This document shows positions 53,570 through 64,000 of a stretch of DNA of 64,000 nt, in pieces. A program made the position numbers and the translations under genes. Under the pieces are notes generated by a model, which was given only the letters and a program-made list of their open reading frames with translations, was not told the origin of the DNA and ran no database searches. The stretch's first letter is position 1. Each line of letters opens with the position of its first letter. The stretch covers positions 372,001 through 436,000 of the forward strand of contig VZSF01008867.1 of the NCBI GenBank assembly GCA_013398295.1, given 5' to 3'. This DNA comes from Chionis minor. Its lineage: Eukaryota > Chordata > Aves > Charadriiformes > Chionididae.

Positions 53570-53900
53570 AAATTACTTTTGTACTAAAGACTGTCTATTT
53601 AAAGTAATATGGAAATGTAAGCTATGATATTGTGAAGTGAACAAGTCAAACAGGTATTAGACTGGTATGTAAAAAATAAAAGATATTCCAGCTCTAAAAT
53701 GAAGTATTTAAATAGACATTTAATTGGAGTGGTTAACCAGTAATGACACCAATTAATCAAGAAGTGAAAGCACATTCACCTTGCAACCCCTCCCCCACAG
53801 CAAACCCATTAATTTTGAAAGAGATTGATTGTGTTTATAAAAAAGCCAACACTGTAATTTAATTATTATAAGACAATGTCAAACAGCTTGTAAATTGTGT
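53570..53900. promoter_or_regulatory. Candidate conserved non-coding element
   Basis: This is repeat-free AT-rich DNA with 'tttaattggagtggttaacc', 'agtaatgacaccaattaatc', CCCATTAATTTTGAAAG and 'gattgattgtgtttataaa'. These are dense homeodomain-, PBX- and forkhead-like words with no coding frame. This is the pattern I associate with conserved enhancers in gene deserts. It is an inference only. Confidence 0.25.
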
Positions 53901-55440
53901 GAGTAGCAGAACTACAGTCCTCACCCAGACTAAAGTCTTGCACAGTCAGTAGATATCTTGCTGTATAAGGAGTACAAGATTGGGTACTACTTGAATAAAT
54001 AGGAGTTACAAATTATCTTATAAGGATAGCAGGAGGAAAAAAAAATTCCAACATTTTCTTTCTCTAAAGTAGAAAATGAATGCTTTTATAAATTTCTTTT
54101 TTTAAGTGTTCTAAAAGCAGACAACACAAAACTTAACCATCTATACTTGCCAAGATATAGATTTCGTCCCAAGACTCATTTTTATACAGATAACCAAAAG
54201 AGGTTTTATAACAAGGTAAGATAAAATTTTATGAGCCAGAGATGTTATGAAGTTGAGAATGCTAGAATTTTAAAAAAAACAAAAGAAAAGTTGACTTTAC
54301 TAATGAGTCAGCTAAGAAAACAGGCACACCTATAGAAGATACACCACCCCCACCTGTCTGTGACAGTATTGAGCTATGTTAGTAAGAAACATAATTTCCA
54401 ATCTCAGTTTATTGCTATAGTGACTGATTTGCTGACATTATATAATCCTTTTTCTCGTCTATACAAGTTAATTAAACCAAGATTATACACTTATTTGCAC
54501 ATACCTCTCGTTACAGAAACACTGTGATCATTGCTTGGGTCCTTCCTCACTGTTTTATTTTTTTTATAAACACTTATGATCACGGTGTAATCCTGTGATG
54601 CCAGAAAGAACAAGCAGCACAGAGACATGTGTAGGATTCTGAAAAGTAGAAGTAACCAGGAGGGTCAAGAAAGAGAAACCACAGTTGAATTATACCTGTC
54701 TGACATAGTGCTATGAGTAAAAAGAAACCTGTGAATAAAAGGATAGAATTATCATCTCCTCTATTTAGAAACTTTCTGTGATGTTTTGTAGTTTTCAGCA
54801 TGATTTTTACAGAGTGTGATATCTGATAGGCAATGCTTTTAGAGAGAGGAAGGAGCTAAGCAACTGAGGTGTGTAGTAAAGGTGAAGATATGCGAGCTTC
54901 ACAAGATCAATTGATTTGAACCTAAACTGCATTCAGTGCATCAAAAAATCCCAGTAATTTCATCATTGGTCTGTATTCTTAAGCAAGTAATGAAGTAAGA
55001 GAACTCAAAGACTATATATTTCCAAATAAATATGAAGGGCCCTTAGGGAATCATTATTATTAAGACCATTACGGCTTAAATTTCCAAAATATTTTAAGAT
55101 ATTTGGGAGCCACGCTTTTTCAGTTCAAGTAAACACCTCTAAAGTGTGTGTATTCAAAAACTGCCTACAATCACATTCTTAAAATACGTTTTATATCTTG
55201 AATTCATTGCAGCAAATGCCTATTTGCTAAAGGACAATGGAGGCCCTGTGTGAGAAAAGACTGAAGAAGTGCCTATCCAACTCTGAATTTTTTTTTATGT
55301 GGCATATGGTATAGGAGATCATCACTGACCAGTGCTAATGATCAGAATGAAAGATAAAACTTTCTTTTTCCCACCAGTAAATTTCCTACCAATACATTTT
55401 GAATTCTCAGCTCATACTTGTAAATTGGACATAAATGACT
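53901..55440. other. AT-rich unique sequence
   Basis: No gene or repeat family recognised. Open frames are short. Confidence 0.6.
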
Positions 55441-55464
55441 ATGTTCCCTTGGTGGCCTGCCTGC

Positions 55465-56330
55465 TTTCAAGTTTAGTGCTGCCTTCTCCTCTGTCTTTAT
55501 CACTGATGACAAGCCCTAGGACCCCCAGAGTTCTGTGTTTGAAAACCATGACTAAGGGGATGATAAACTCCTAGTCCCTGCTGAACTTGTTCAAGATTTG
55601 CTGACACAGCTAGACAAGCCCATAATATGTTGGGTGAGCAATTGGCTGATGGGTTGGACTCAAAGAGTTATAAAAAATCAGGTTATATCAGGCTGGCAGC
55701 CAGTAACCAATGGGGTTCCCCGGGGTTCAATTTTAGGCCCAGTGCTCTTTAATGTTTTTATAAATGGTCTGGACGCAGGAATTTAATATACATTAAGTAA
55801 GTTTGCTGATGATGTTAAACTAGGAGGCGATGTGGACCCCATCAAGAGCAGAAAGGCCTTACAGAGAGATCTGGATACACTGGAGAGCTGAGCAATCACC
55901 AACCATATGGAATTTAACACGAGCTAGTGCCATATTCTCTACCTGAGATGGGGTAGTCCTGGTTATACATACAAAATGGGGGATGAGAGGCTGGAGAGCA
56001 GCCCCACGGAAAGAGATCTGGGGGTGTGAATGGTAAGTTGAATATGGTATGATGGTCATACTCATACTCATACCATCATACTCAAATGACATCATACTCA
56101 TATGAGTATGATGCTAAGTTGAATATGAGTCAACAGTGTGCCCTGACAGCCAAAAGGGACAACCTTGTCCTGGGGTGCATCAAGTACAGAAGAGCTAGCC
56201 ACTCAAGGGAGGTGATTATCCCACTCTACACTACACTGGTGCAGCCCCACCTTGAGAACTGAGTGCAGTTTTGGGTGCCTCAATAGAAGAAGGTAATCAA
56301 ACTATTCGAGTGTTTCCAGAGCAGGGTGAC
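55465..56330 (+). pseudogene. Broken CR1 ORF2 reverse transcriptase, sense copy 2
   Basis: A 62-codon frame at 55598-55786 contains [22 protein letters not shown] palm sequence, then [14 protein letters not shown] stop follows, and the KFADD catalytic box appears just after it at about 55799-55813 with KLGG. Later stretches encode counterparts of ITNHMEFNT and SQQCALTAKR but with stops, for example at 55889-55891. The segment with the first catalytic aspartate motif has been deleted. The 81-bp insertion at about 56047 further disrupts it. This is a decayed fragment of the element's own reverse transcriptase, with no sign of host use. Confidence 0.88.
56034..56127 (+). repeat. Palindrome-rich 81-bp insertion with 13-bp direct repeats, inside CR1
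   Basis: TAAGTTGAATATG occurs at 56034-56046 and again at 56115-56127. CR1 consensus has only one such site at this position, continuing to GAGTCAACAGTG. Between the copies lies ATGAGTATG/CATACTCAT-rich DNA. It includes a perfect 24-bp palindrome at 56090-56113 (arm CATCATACTCAT, then ATGAGTATGATG) and a 10-bp inverted repeat, GTATGATGGT with ACCATCATAC, around 56047-56081. Confidence 0.9.
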
Positions 56331-56350
56331 CAAGATGATGAACGGTCTCG

Positions 56351-56896
56351 AGGGCAAGACTTAAGAGGGGCTGAGGGCACTTGGTTTGTTCAGCTTGGAG
56401 AAGAGAAGGCTGAGGGGTGACCTCATCACCTCCCAGCTGTGGAGGTGGGGGTGCTGATCTCCTGTCTCTGGTGACCAGTGACAGGACATGAGGAAATGGC
56501 ATGAAGCTGCATCAGGGGAAGTTCAGATTGGCATTAGGTAAAGATTCTTCACTGAAAGGGTGGTTGTTCACTGGAACAGGCTCCCAGGAAAGTGGTCACA
56601 ACACCAAGCCCCTCAGAGTTCANAGGGCAAGACTTAAGAGGGGCTGAGGGCACTTGGTTTGTTCAGCTTGGAGAAGAGAAGGCTGAGGGGTGACCTCATC
56701 ACCTCCCAGCTGTGGAGGTGGGGGTGCTGATCTCCTGTCTCTGGTGACCAGTGACAGGACATGAGGAAATGGCATGAAGCTGCATCAGGGGAAGTTCAGA
56801 TTGGCATTAGGTAAAGATTCTTCACTGAAAGGGTGGTTGGTTCACTGGAACAGGCTCCCAGGAAAGTGGTCACAACACCAAGCCCCTCAGAGTTCA
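56351..56896. repeat. Near-identical ~273-bp tandem duplication around a single N (probable assembly artefact)
   Basis: Bases 56351-56622 recur at 56624-56896, from 'agggcaagacttaagagggg' to 'cccctcagagttca', separated by N at 56623. The only difference I see is one G: 'gtggttgttcac' in the first copy and 'gtggttggttcac' in the second. The single-base homopolymer difference and the lone N point to unmerged overlapping contigs or allelic copies. Confidence 0.9.
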
Positions 56897-57021
56897 AGGG
56901 GCATCTGGACGATGTTCTTAATCATATGGTCTGGTTTTAGGTAGTCCTGCAAGGAGCAGGGAATTGGACTTGATGATCCTTATGAGTCCCTTCCAACTTG
57001 AGCTATTCTATGATTCTGTGA

Positions 57022-60000
57022 CTTGACTTTCAACAATTTTAGATTCTAGTCTTTCTGGGGAATTAAATATGTTTCTTATTGCACCTAGCTGAACAGGTTC
57101 TGTTACACACCACAAAACTAATTGATGATTATTAAGGATGCAAACTCAGCCCTTTGAATACAAGGTGACATAGAGTAAGCTCTAAAACTGCCTCAAAAAA
57201 AACTTAGGGAGGACACCGAGCAGGCAGAATGCCTCTTTCATCTCTTAAAACAACTGGACTGCTGCTAAATTTAAGATCATTCAAAGTCTAATAGCTCTTG
57301 GCAAGAATCTTGACATATTATCCAGCAATTACAGTAATTTAATTGTAGTTATCTTACAGTATTAAAGTGTACTAGGCAATTTCCTGTAATAACCTTGATT
57401 AAGATACTTCTCATACATCTACTGTCAGTTTTAAGCCTGCTTTAGAAGATGAATCATGCCCTGTAGAAGCTGTTTCTTTCATTGCCTGTAAAGAGCATCC
57501 AAATTATTAGCACATAGGTAAAAGACTACATTGTAGACACATATATTTGGCCAATTGAAGATTATCCTTCATGTCTACTGCATATATTTGGATAGCAATG
57601 ATTTTCAGACTTTGAACTCATATTATGCCTTTTTTTCCATGTAAGAAAGATCAGTGTTACACTGCAATGTGATTTCCTGAAATAGGAACTTCATAAAATT
57701 TCATGAAGTAGGAACTTACAAACATATCACCTCAAGCCCCAGCAATCATAAGATATAAAAGCAGTCTCAAACAACAAAGAACCACAAAGCTGGGGTGTAA
57801 GTCACATGGCACACACAGATAGTAGTAGGAGGCATAAACTCATATCAGAAAAGTAAAAGACCTCTTCCCAGCTTTAAGTACTTGAGCTCCTCGTTTATCC
57901 GTCATGTTTCCAAAGAGTAAATTGTGGTACCAGCTTAAGCACAGAACTATTAGGTAAGTCCTAAGTAATTTATCTAAATATCCCAAGTCTTCAGAGGCCA
58001 GACATTTTTAGTTGTAGTGAAGTTCTAAGTCTTGTAACATCTGAATGAAAGTCAAATCTTTCTAGTGACTTTATTAGCTGAACCATAGCAAAATTCCAGT
58101 CTTGACAACACTGAAAGAAAATATTTCTGTATATAAAAGCATATATGCAGAAAGTTTAACGAATGGAAGTTTTTATGTTCTTCTTACAAACCCCTTCATC
58201 TACCTATCAGTCACAGTTATCAGTCAGGACCTATATAGTAAGCAGAACCTGTTTGTTGAGATTATTCTCAACTCTTTTTTTTAAATGCTTTTTTTAGCTC
58301 TGTCAGTTGTAAATCATTAGACAGCCTTATTTAGAAATGTCCAGGCTTTTTTTTATTAAGGTCTTAAGATGACTATCTTAAGGTGCTCTCTCTTCATTGA
58401 TTTAGGCTGATTGAAAAAGCTGTGTATTGAATTCTTGAAAAACGTTTCCTGTATTAAACCAGCCATGAGTACAGGAAGCAGACTTTTGTTAAAATTCTCT
58501 CAGGTTTTAATATCCTTAAGCCTGAGCTGAAACATGACTTTGTAAAAGGTCAGTTTCCTGTCCATCAACTCATGAAGTTACCCAAAGATTCCTGAATTTC
58601 TATTTGGTTTTTTTTCTCATATTTTTATCAACTTTGTCAGCTATCTAACTGTATGATTTTGTTTCACATTTTCTTTCTGAAGGGATAATCCTTTGACAAA
58701 AGTGTTGATATCCTTAATATGTGGAATGAGGATATATGAATGAGGAAAAGGTTGGATTTGGTGCCTATGACATTTATTCTTCACATTCGTGATGACAAAG
58801 GCCGAAACTCAAAAAAGTTAGAGATATGCACTGCTGCTATTAGAGAAATGTAGCACATGAGAATCAGTGAAGTAAAAGGATTGCAGGCACTTATAGGCAA
58901 TAACTCAAGAACTAATGTTTCATAGATATCCATGGCAAATATCATTGCTATAGCTAGTAATGCTAGTTGCTTTCTTTGGGTGTTTAACATACATGACACA
59001 CTGTTTCTGTCTGAGAATGGTTCAGTCTTCTCTAGAAATAAAATGTTCTGACCAAGCCCTGAAATCATTGTGGCACAGCTACTCCAGAACTTTCCTGTTC
59101 CAGCATGAATCTGACAGAAAATTATGAAAGAAGAAAAAGAAACTAAATAAAAACATTAGTCACTGATGTTTTTTTTCCTTTCAGCAATTAAATCTGGCCT
59201 ATCAGTTCTTCTGTTATTGGTACAACTGGTCTATCAAGGCTTTGGCAGTCTGGTGTTATGTATTATTTGTGCAAATGGTAAGATCTAGCTGAGATCTCTT
59301 TGGAATTGCTAAGAAGTTAAGGAAATTGATTGTTTACAAATGAACTACTTTATTAGGTAAAATAATTTTTTACTTAGGTAACTATGTTAGCAAGATTTAT
59401 GTTTATCACTTGATTCTTTAAAGCTAATTGTTAGTAGCAGGTTTGCGTCACAGATAGGATCATAAACTACAAAATAGCTGTTGTAAGATACTTGAAAATG
59501 AAGAGCAAAGGAATTAACTTTAAGGCAAACATAGCACGTTCTTCCTCTGGGAAATGAGTCCTTCTACTATAGGCCAGCCACACATTTCATCTCAGATGTA
59601 CTTCTGCTAAAAGAAGAAAAATACCGGTTTCAATTTAGGTCTCACAAGCCCATCTGCAGTATGACAAAATATGTTATGTATAGTGTATGTTCAAATTGGT
59701 AGTGGCCTTGCTTTATATTCCTTTTTTGTATTACAAAGAAATAAAATTTTAGAAAATCAAAGCAATTTCTGTCTTCAGGTTGCCTCTTCTCCCAGTTTAT
59801 GTCTGAGTCCAGAACTCAAAGAAGACTTTATTAAATTAAGTATTCAGCACTGAAATTTTATGATCTACGGTTGATTGATAATAAAGATAAAAAAGGGAAA
59901 GGAAAGAATGCAGTGCATATGAATCTAAAAAGTATAGATACAACATATTTATAGCATATATACAAAGAAAATATTGCAATTTACACAAGGAATCCACAGA

Positions 60001-60479
60001 GAATGAGCAATAGAAATTAAAAGAAATAGAAATACGATGATGGAATCTTTGGAAGTTGAAGATTACTTTGTGTAACATTTAAATAAAATACATTTTTAAT
60101 GAGGACTCCTTCACCCATTATTAATTGAATTCTTAAGTATATAATACCCCCAGCATTATGAGATATCTTTCCATATTTGGTGTCATCAAATTTTTTTCTG
60201 CCTGGCTATAATGCTTTTGTACTTTCGTACAAAAAAGTAATAGGTGGTAAAAGATCTTTTCGTATAGGAGACAGATAATTTTTACTGTGTAGGTGTTCAA
60301 CTATTACTAAGGGTACTGGCAGATTCTCTGCTCCTTGAAGTCTTCAGATTAGAACTTCACGCCTTGGAATGTACATTTTACTCAAACACAGTTAAGAGTT
60401 AACATGTTAACCACTGTTAGTAGTTAGCAGTTAATTTACACTCTATGTATGAAAGTAATGAACAGTTATGCCCTTTTCC
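57022..60479. other. AT-rich unique sequence
   Basis: No gene is demonstrated apart from the candidate exon listed separately. A small inverted repeat, CTTAAGAT-gact-ATCTTAAG, lies at 58363-58382. Open frames are short. Confidence 0.6.
59185..59277 (+). other. Candidate 93-nt exon, unproven
   Basis: A strong acceptor, with about 12 pyrimidines then 'tttcag', ends at 59184, and a GTAAGA donor begins at 59278. The 93-nt interval is exactly 31 codons and is open in two frames. In phase 0 it reads from QLNLAYQFF to YVLFVQM, rich in Y, W and C. In the other open frame it is hydrophobic (SGLSVLLLLVQLVYQ). I recognise no protein. It is the best-looking exon candidate in the window, but AT-rich DNA produces such pairs by chance. 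It could also be a non-coding RNA exon. Confidence 0.2.
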
Positions 60480-61420
60480 TATTTTCAATATGGCTCATGA
60501 TTTTAGAGAGAGACCTATTTCAGTGTTCTTTGATCTCTCCCTTTCTCTCCTCCCCATTTTCTAGTGTATTTACTGATTGCCTGTGCAGAAGGCACACCAT
60601 GGCTTTGATTTCCTAGCTGCCTTTATGAACCTTGTCTAGACTTTTTGCAATGGGAAGATGGGGAAAAGTTCCCTAACTTAACTCAGTCATCTGACAAGTT
60701 TATGTTTTCTGCTTTGTTCTCCATTCACTTACTAATTATTCTTAGTATTTGGTTTACTTTCATGTTCATTCCTATCAAGCACTGCCAGTTTTACAGAGCT
60801 ACCTATCAAAATCTTAAGGTCTAACTCCTGAGTAATATGACCAGTTGTTCAGTGATGTATAGTCCTTTTGCACCTCTCAACTATTTTTTCTCAACTCAAT
60901 AATTTTGTGTTATTAATAAAAGTGCTTACTTCAATACTCATGCTTTTCTCTAAAGCTATTACTAATTTGCTGAACAGCATGGAATAGCTACATCCAGATC
61001 CATAATGACCTCCTCATCTTGAAGAACTAATCATTTGTTCCTTATGTTTTTTGTTGTTGTTCATTTCTAGACTTTTTACAAGTCTTCAGTAGGGAATTTG
61101 TCAACTGTTTTTGAAAATCCAAGAGCAATGTAACAGATGTTGTGAGTCATTAGTTCCTTTTACAAAGGCATTTCAGCTATTTCTCAATGTATCACATTAG
61201 TCTGTGTGCTACTTAATCCATTCTTTTAAACAGTCTCTATATTTTCCTTAAAAAGCTCATCAGGCTTTTTTGTCAGTAGATCTCAGGATTTCCTTTGCAG
61301 CTCTCTCTAAAAATTGGCATTTTGCACCTTTGTGGAAATAGCTTGTCCACTGCCAAGATAGTTTCAAGCACAAGTGCTTATGCTTATTTTATGCCTGAAA
61401 TGCTTCAAAACTCTTAGGTG
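60480..61420 (-). mobile_element. Ancient L3/CR1-like relic, antisense
   Basis: Plus-strand phrases match the reverse complement of old L3/CR1 ORF2. Examples are 'caactgtttttgaaaatcca' with 'agagcaatgtaac' (the usual 'ctttttgaaaatccaagtac' motif) at about 61102-61132, 'agtctgtgtgctacttaatc' at about 61199-61218, and 'ctctctctaaaaattggcat' at about 61301-61320. The 3' part near 60760-60850 resembles the region that usually reads 'actccaagatctctttcctg'. It is very diverged and has no open frame. Confidence 0.5.
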
Positions 61421-63589
61421 GTCCTAAAGAACAGGAACTCTGGTAGTAAAAAAGGCTGTAGTTCTTTTTGTCAATTTATTCTGCAGTGTCTTCCAGCAAT
61501 GTTTTCCAATATGAAACAAAATCTCTAATGTTTTTCGCATCTTATTTGAGACTACCTCCAAGCTTCTCGTATGGACCAAGGATTAAAAATAACCTGTGGC
61601 CATGGATTGTTTGAGTGTTTCTTCATACTTTACTTATATATTGATCTTGAAAAAAAATCAGATGTAATTTGAATAGCCAGAAGTTATTTGCAAGTGAATT
61701 TTGCATTTTTTTTCATATAAAAAAGAATAAAAATATATGAAACTGAGGGCCAGAATTATTATTTTACAAAAGAAATGTAGGATGCTGGCATACTGTGATA
61801 ACGTAATTGTTTCTGTAAGGCATGTACTTCTTTTGCCATCAAAGTTGAAAATTGGACATTTTCTATTTAATTATATGTAATGCCTCACATTGGCAGTTAA
61901 CATTGCCAATGTTAAACACAACCATGCTAGATGCTAGACCCAAACTAGCATCTTGTGATTGAAACTTTTCTGGTGGAGAAGAAAATATATACCTCAACAT
62001 TTACACCCATCCCTAAAGAACCCACCAACCCAAAATCAGTTGTCAAAAATGCATTAAACGCACATTCCAGGAGATGAAAATTCACTGGAGTATTCAAAGG
62101 AAATAAAACATCAGAGCAAGCCCTCTGACTTTTTGACCCACATTCAGTCTTGTCCAGTGTAAACAAAACGATGTAGGTCAAAACATTGAAAATTCTATTC
62201 TGAGTAGGCTTCATTTGGGTAAAGAGTATGCTTGCTTTGAATATTTTTCTTAGTTTTCCCTTGTGTGATATACTCTAAACTTGTAAATATATATGTTTAT
62301 TTTTCTTCTAATCATATTATGGATATTTTTATTTCAGGTAAAAAATGTTCTGGTGTTGTTTTAATACTCAGGCTCTTCAAGGTAGTAATGAGAACCTCCT
62401 TTCTTTTTATTATTGTAAAAATGGCTTTTCTAGTCACTTTGCCGCTTTTGCATTGTGAGCAAAGCTGAGACCAGATTCCAGAAACAGATATGTGGCAGCT
62501 TTTTTATCTCATGAGGTTAACAAAAAAATCTCTATGCACAAATGTGTCAAACATTGCTATTCTTAATAATGTAATGGAAAAAAACGACAAGCAGTCTCCA
62601 GTGAACTTGTATATGCATAAGCCAACTTTCAGAAGTGCATGCCCTAAGAATTGCAGTTGGACAGACCTACTTATCTGAATCAAGTAAATATTTATCAAAG
62701 ACAAATTGTGAATGTGTGATTCCTGACAGTGGATATGTTACAGTTCAAAACCAATTTCCCACAGGATCTTTTTCACTGCATTCAGACTAATGAACATCTT
62801 CACAGAAATACTTCCTTCTACCTGTGGCAGTAGAAAAGAAGATGGTAAAAATAGAGCTTGTACTGTACTATTTGTGGCTAATATACAAGACCATCTTTAA
62901 TTCACAGAAATATGACACAGATACATGAGAATTCTTTAATTTAAATGAGATTTTAAAGATGTTGCTGGAACTCAATTAATTTAAAACAATTCTAATTAAA
63001 ATTTGATTTGTTATGGTATGCGAGTGGGAAGTCAATTTTTCAACTCCATGATTTGTCCTGAGAGACTATAGTTATTCTGCTATACATCATTATAACTTTG
63101 AACACTGCTGCAGTTTGATGAGATCAAACAGAATGATGCAGAATGAAACAGAACACTCTAAAATGTGACATGGCTCAATAAAACAGTAAAATATTTATCT
63201 AATTTTCAAGCTATTTGAAAATTGAATGAGAAACTTTATTTGAAAGCTCTCGACTGGTTCTTCAACATTTTTTAAAAAGCATTGCTCTTTTTTAAAGCAT
63301 TCAACTTTTTTTACCTATGGAGTTTTATAAAGAGAAAAAAAATCTAAAGACTAAATCTATTTTTCTAAGATTCCCTAGAACTGTAGAAGCAGGTGTTACC
63401 TTGACAGATAAATGGTTTGAAAGCAAGTAGATTAATTTACAGCATGAAAAATACTCTGATGGTACTTTAAAATGATAATTTGTAGTGACCCAATATTTGA
63501 GGTTCTTCCTACCTAATCTTGGACAGTTAGTTTGCTGGCCTACCTTTCTTTAGTGACTGTAGAGAGACTTAGACATTGTGCTTTCAACT
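61421..63589. other. AT-rich unique sequence
   Basis: No gene recognised. Two adjacent hairpins at 61887-61953 are listed separately. The open frames near 62.3-62.7 kb are short and featureless. Confidence 0.6.
61887..61953. repeat. Two adjacent short hairpins
   Basis: Hairpin 1 has arms ACATTGGCA (61887-61895) and TGCCAATGT (61904-61912) with an 8-base loop. Hairpin 2 has arms AGATGCTAG (61929-61937) and CTAGCATCT (61945-61953) with a 7-base loop. Both stems are perfect 9-mers. Neither resembles a microRNA precursor, which needs a longer stem. They may be chance or paired protein-binding sites. Confidence 0.8.
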
Positions 63590-63700
63590 GAATGTCAAGG
63601 ACAAAGCCTTGAGCATCCTTGTTTGACCTCGTGGCTGGTCCTGCTTTGAGCAGAAGGTTGGACTGGAGATCTCCTGAGGTCCTTCTAAACTGACAGAAGA
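63590..63700 (+). mobile_element. CR1 3' tail fragment
   Basis: 'gctggtcctgctttgagcag', then 'aaggttggactggagatctc', then 'ctgaggtccttctaaactg' matches the CR1 3' terminal region in sense orientation. The ATTCTATG octamers are not preserved. It is an older short copy without coding content. The frames that overlap it are incidental. Confidence 0.75.
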
Positions 63701-64000
63701 GAAGAATGATAGTCCAAACCACATTATGTGAGGTTCCTTTACCCCCTTTGGTATTTTTTATGCTTCTGGTTAGATTTTTCCCCATGAAGACAGTCCTGTT
63801 GCACCACAGACACGTGGCTATCAATATGAAAGGTGACTTGCTTAAAGCCAGTGTTATTACACCATATCACAGAAATCACAGCAATGAGTATAATGAAAAC
63901 AAATACTGAGAGCGGAATGGGAGGGGGTTTGGGTGAAACAGCTTTTAAACCATCACATACTTGGAACATCTTGGAAATTATTACAAGCAGTTGTTTTGAG
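63701..64000. other. Unique sequence to the window end
   Basis: No gene or repeat recognised. Confidence 0.6.

Larger units (their letters stand above)
55441..57021 (+). mobile_element. CR1 non-LTR retrotransposon, sense, internally deleted
   Basis: It starts before the RT domain near 55465 with 'gccttctcctctgtctttat' (AFSSVF, as in the CR1 AFFASVF segment). It jumps near 55575-55600 to the later RT region, then runs through the ORF2 C-terminus to 'attctatgattctgtgac' at 57021. The RT part with motif A (FSKAFDT in the other copy) is missing. It also contains an 81-bp foreign-looking insertion (56047-56127) and a near-perfect duplication around an N at 56623. It is inactive. Confidence 0.92.

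Noticed and set aside
54580..54801. 73-codon minus-strand frame with a hydrophobic stretch
   Set aside because: Short, isolated and without gene context. Hydrophobic segments are common in AT-rich translations.

Overview
This window looks like AT-rich, gene-poor nuclear DNA from a bird. The evidence is many CR1 non-LTR retrotransposon pieces ending in the avian (ATTCTATG)n-type 3' tail, several much older CR1/L3-like relics, and one LTR of a type I recognise from memory in non-galliform birds. No bacterial operons, rRNA, convincing tRNA or CRISPR are visible. I find no host protein-coding gene that I can defend. Open frames outside the repeats are short and look like chance, so the window is best read as a gene desert or the inside of a very large intron.

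Layout. 1-9.6 kb: AT-rich unique sequence with one ancient CR1 tail near 7.4-7.7 kb. 9.6-11.4 kb: an isolated GC-rich block of about 1 kb that I cannot identify, followed by a solo endogenous-retrovirus LTR on the plus strand. 11.4-42 kb: mostly unique AT-rich sequence with a CR1 3' fragment at 15.3 kb, weak relics sharing a CCTAA/TTAGG vocabulary, a pyrimidine tract at 29.7 kb, a MIR-like SINE relic at 38.2 kb, and patches that look like conserved non-coding DNA. 42.8-57 kb: the repeat-dense part. It holds an ancient antisense CR1, a 2.4 kb sense CR1 with a broken ORF2 (44.4-46.8 kb), a poly-T-flanked assembly gap (48.7-48.9 kb), an antisense CR1 carrying two nested CR1 tails (48.96-50.8 kb), and a second sense CR1 (55.4-57.0 kb). 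57-64 kb: unique AT-rich DNA, another ancient antisense CR1/L3 relic (60.5-61.4 kb), paired hairpins at 61.9 kb and a short CR1 tail at 63.6 kb.

The most actionable observations are technical or structural. Two near-perfect tandem duplications each hinge on a single N (49309-50047 and 56351-56896) and are probably assembly artefacts. One CR1 carries an 81-bp palindrome-rich insertion flanked by a 13-bp direct repeat. The GC-rich block at 9.6-10.6 kb is unexplained. All reverse-transcriptase frames seen are interrupted, so no element here looks able to move by itself. I did not find a convincing new biological system. Family assignments rest on remembered consensus patterns and need a repeat search.
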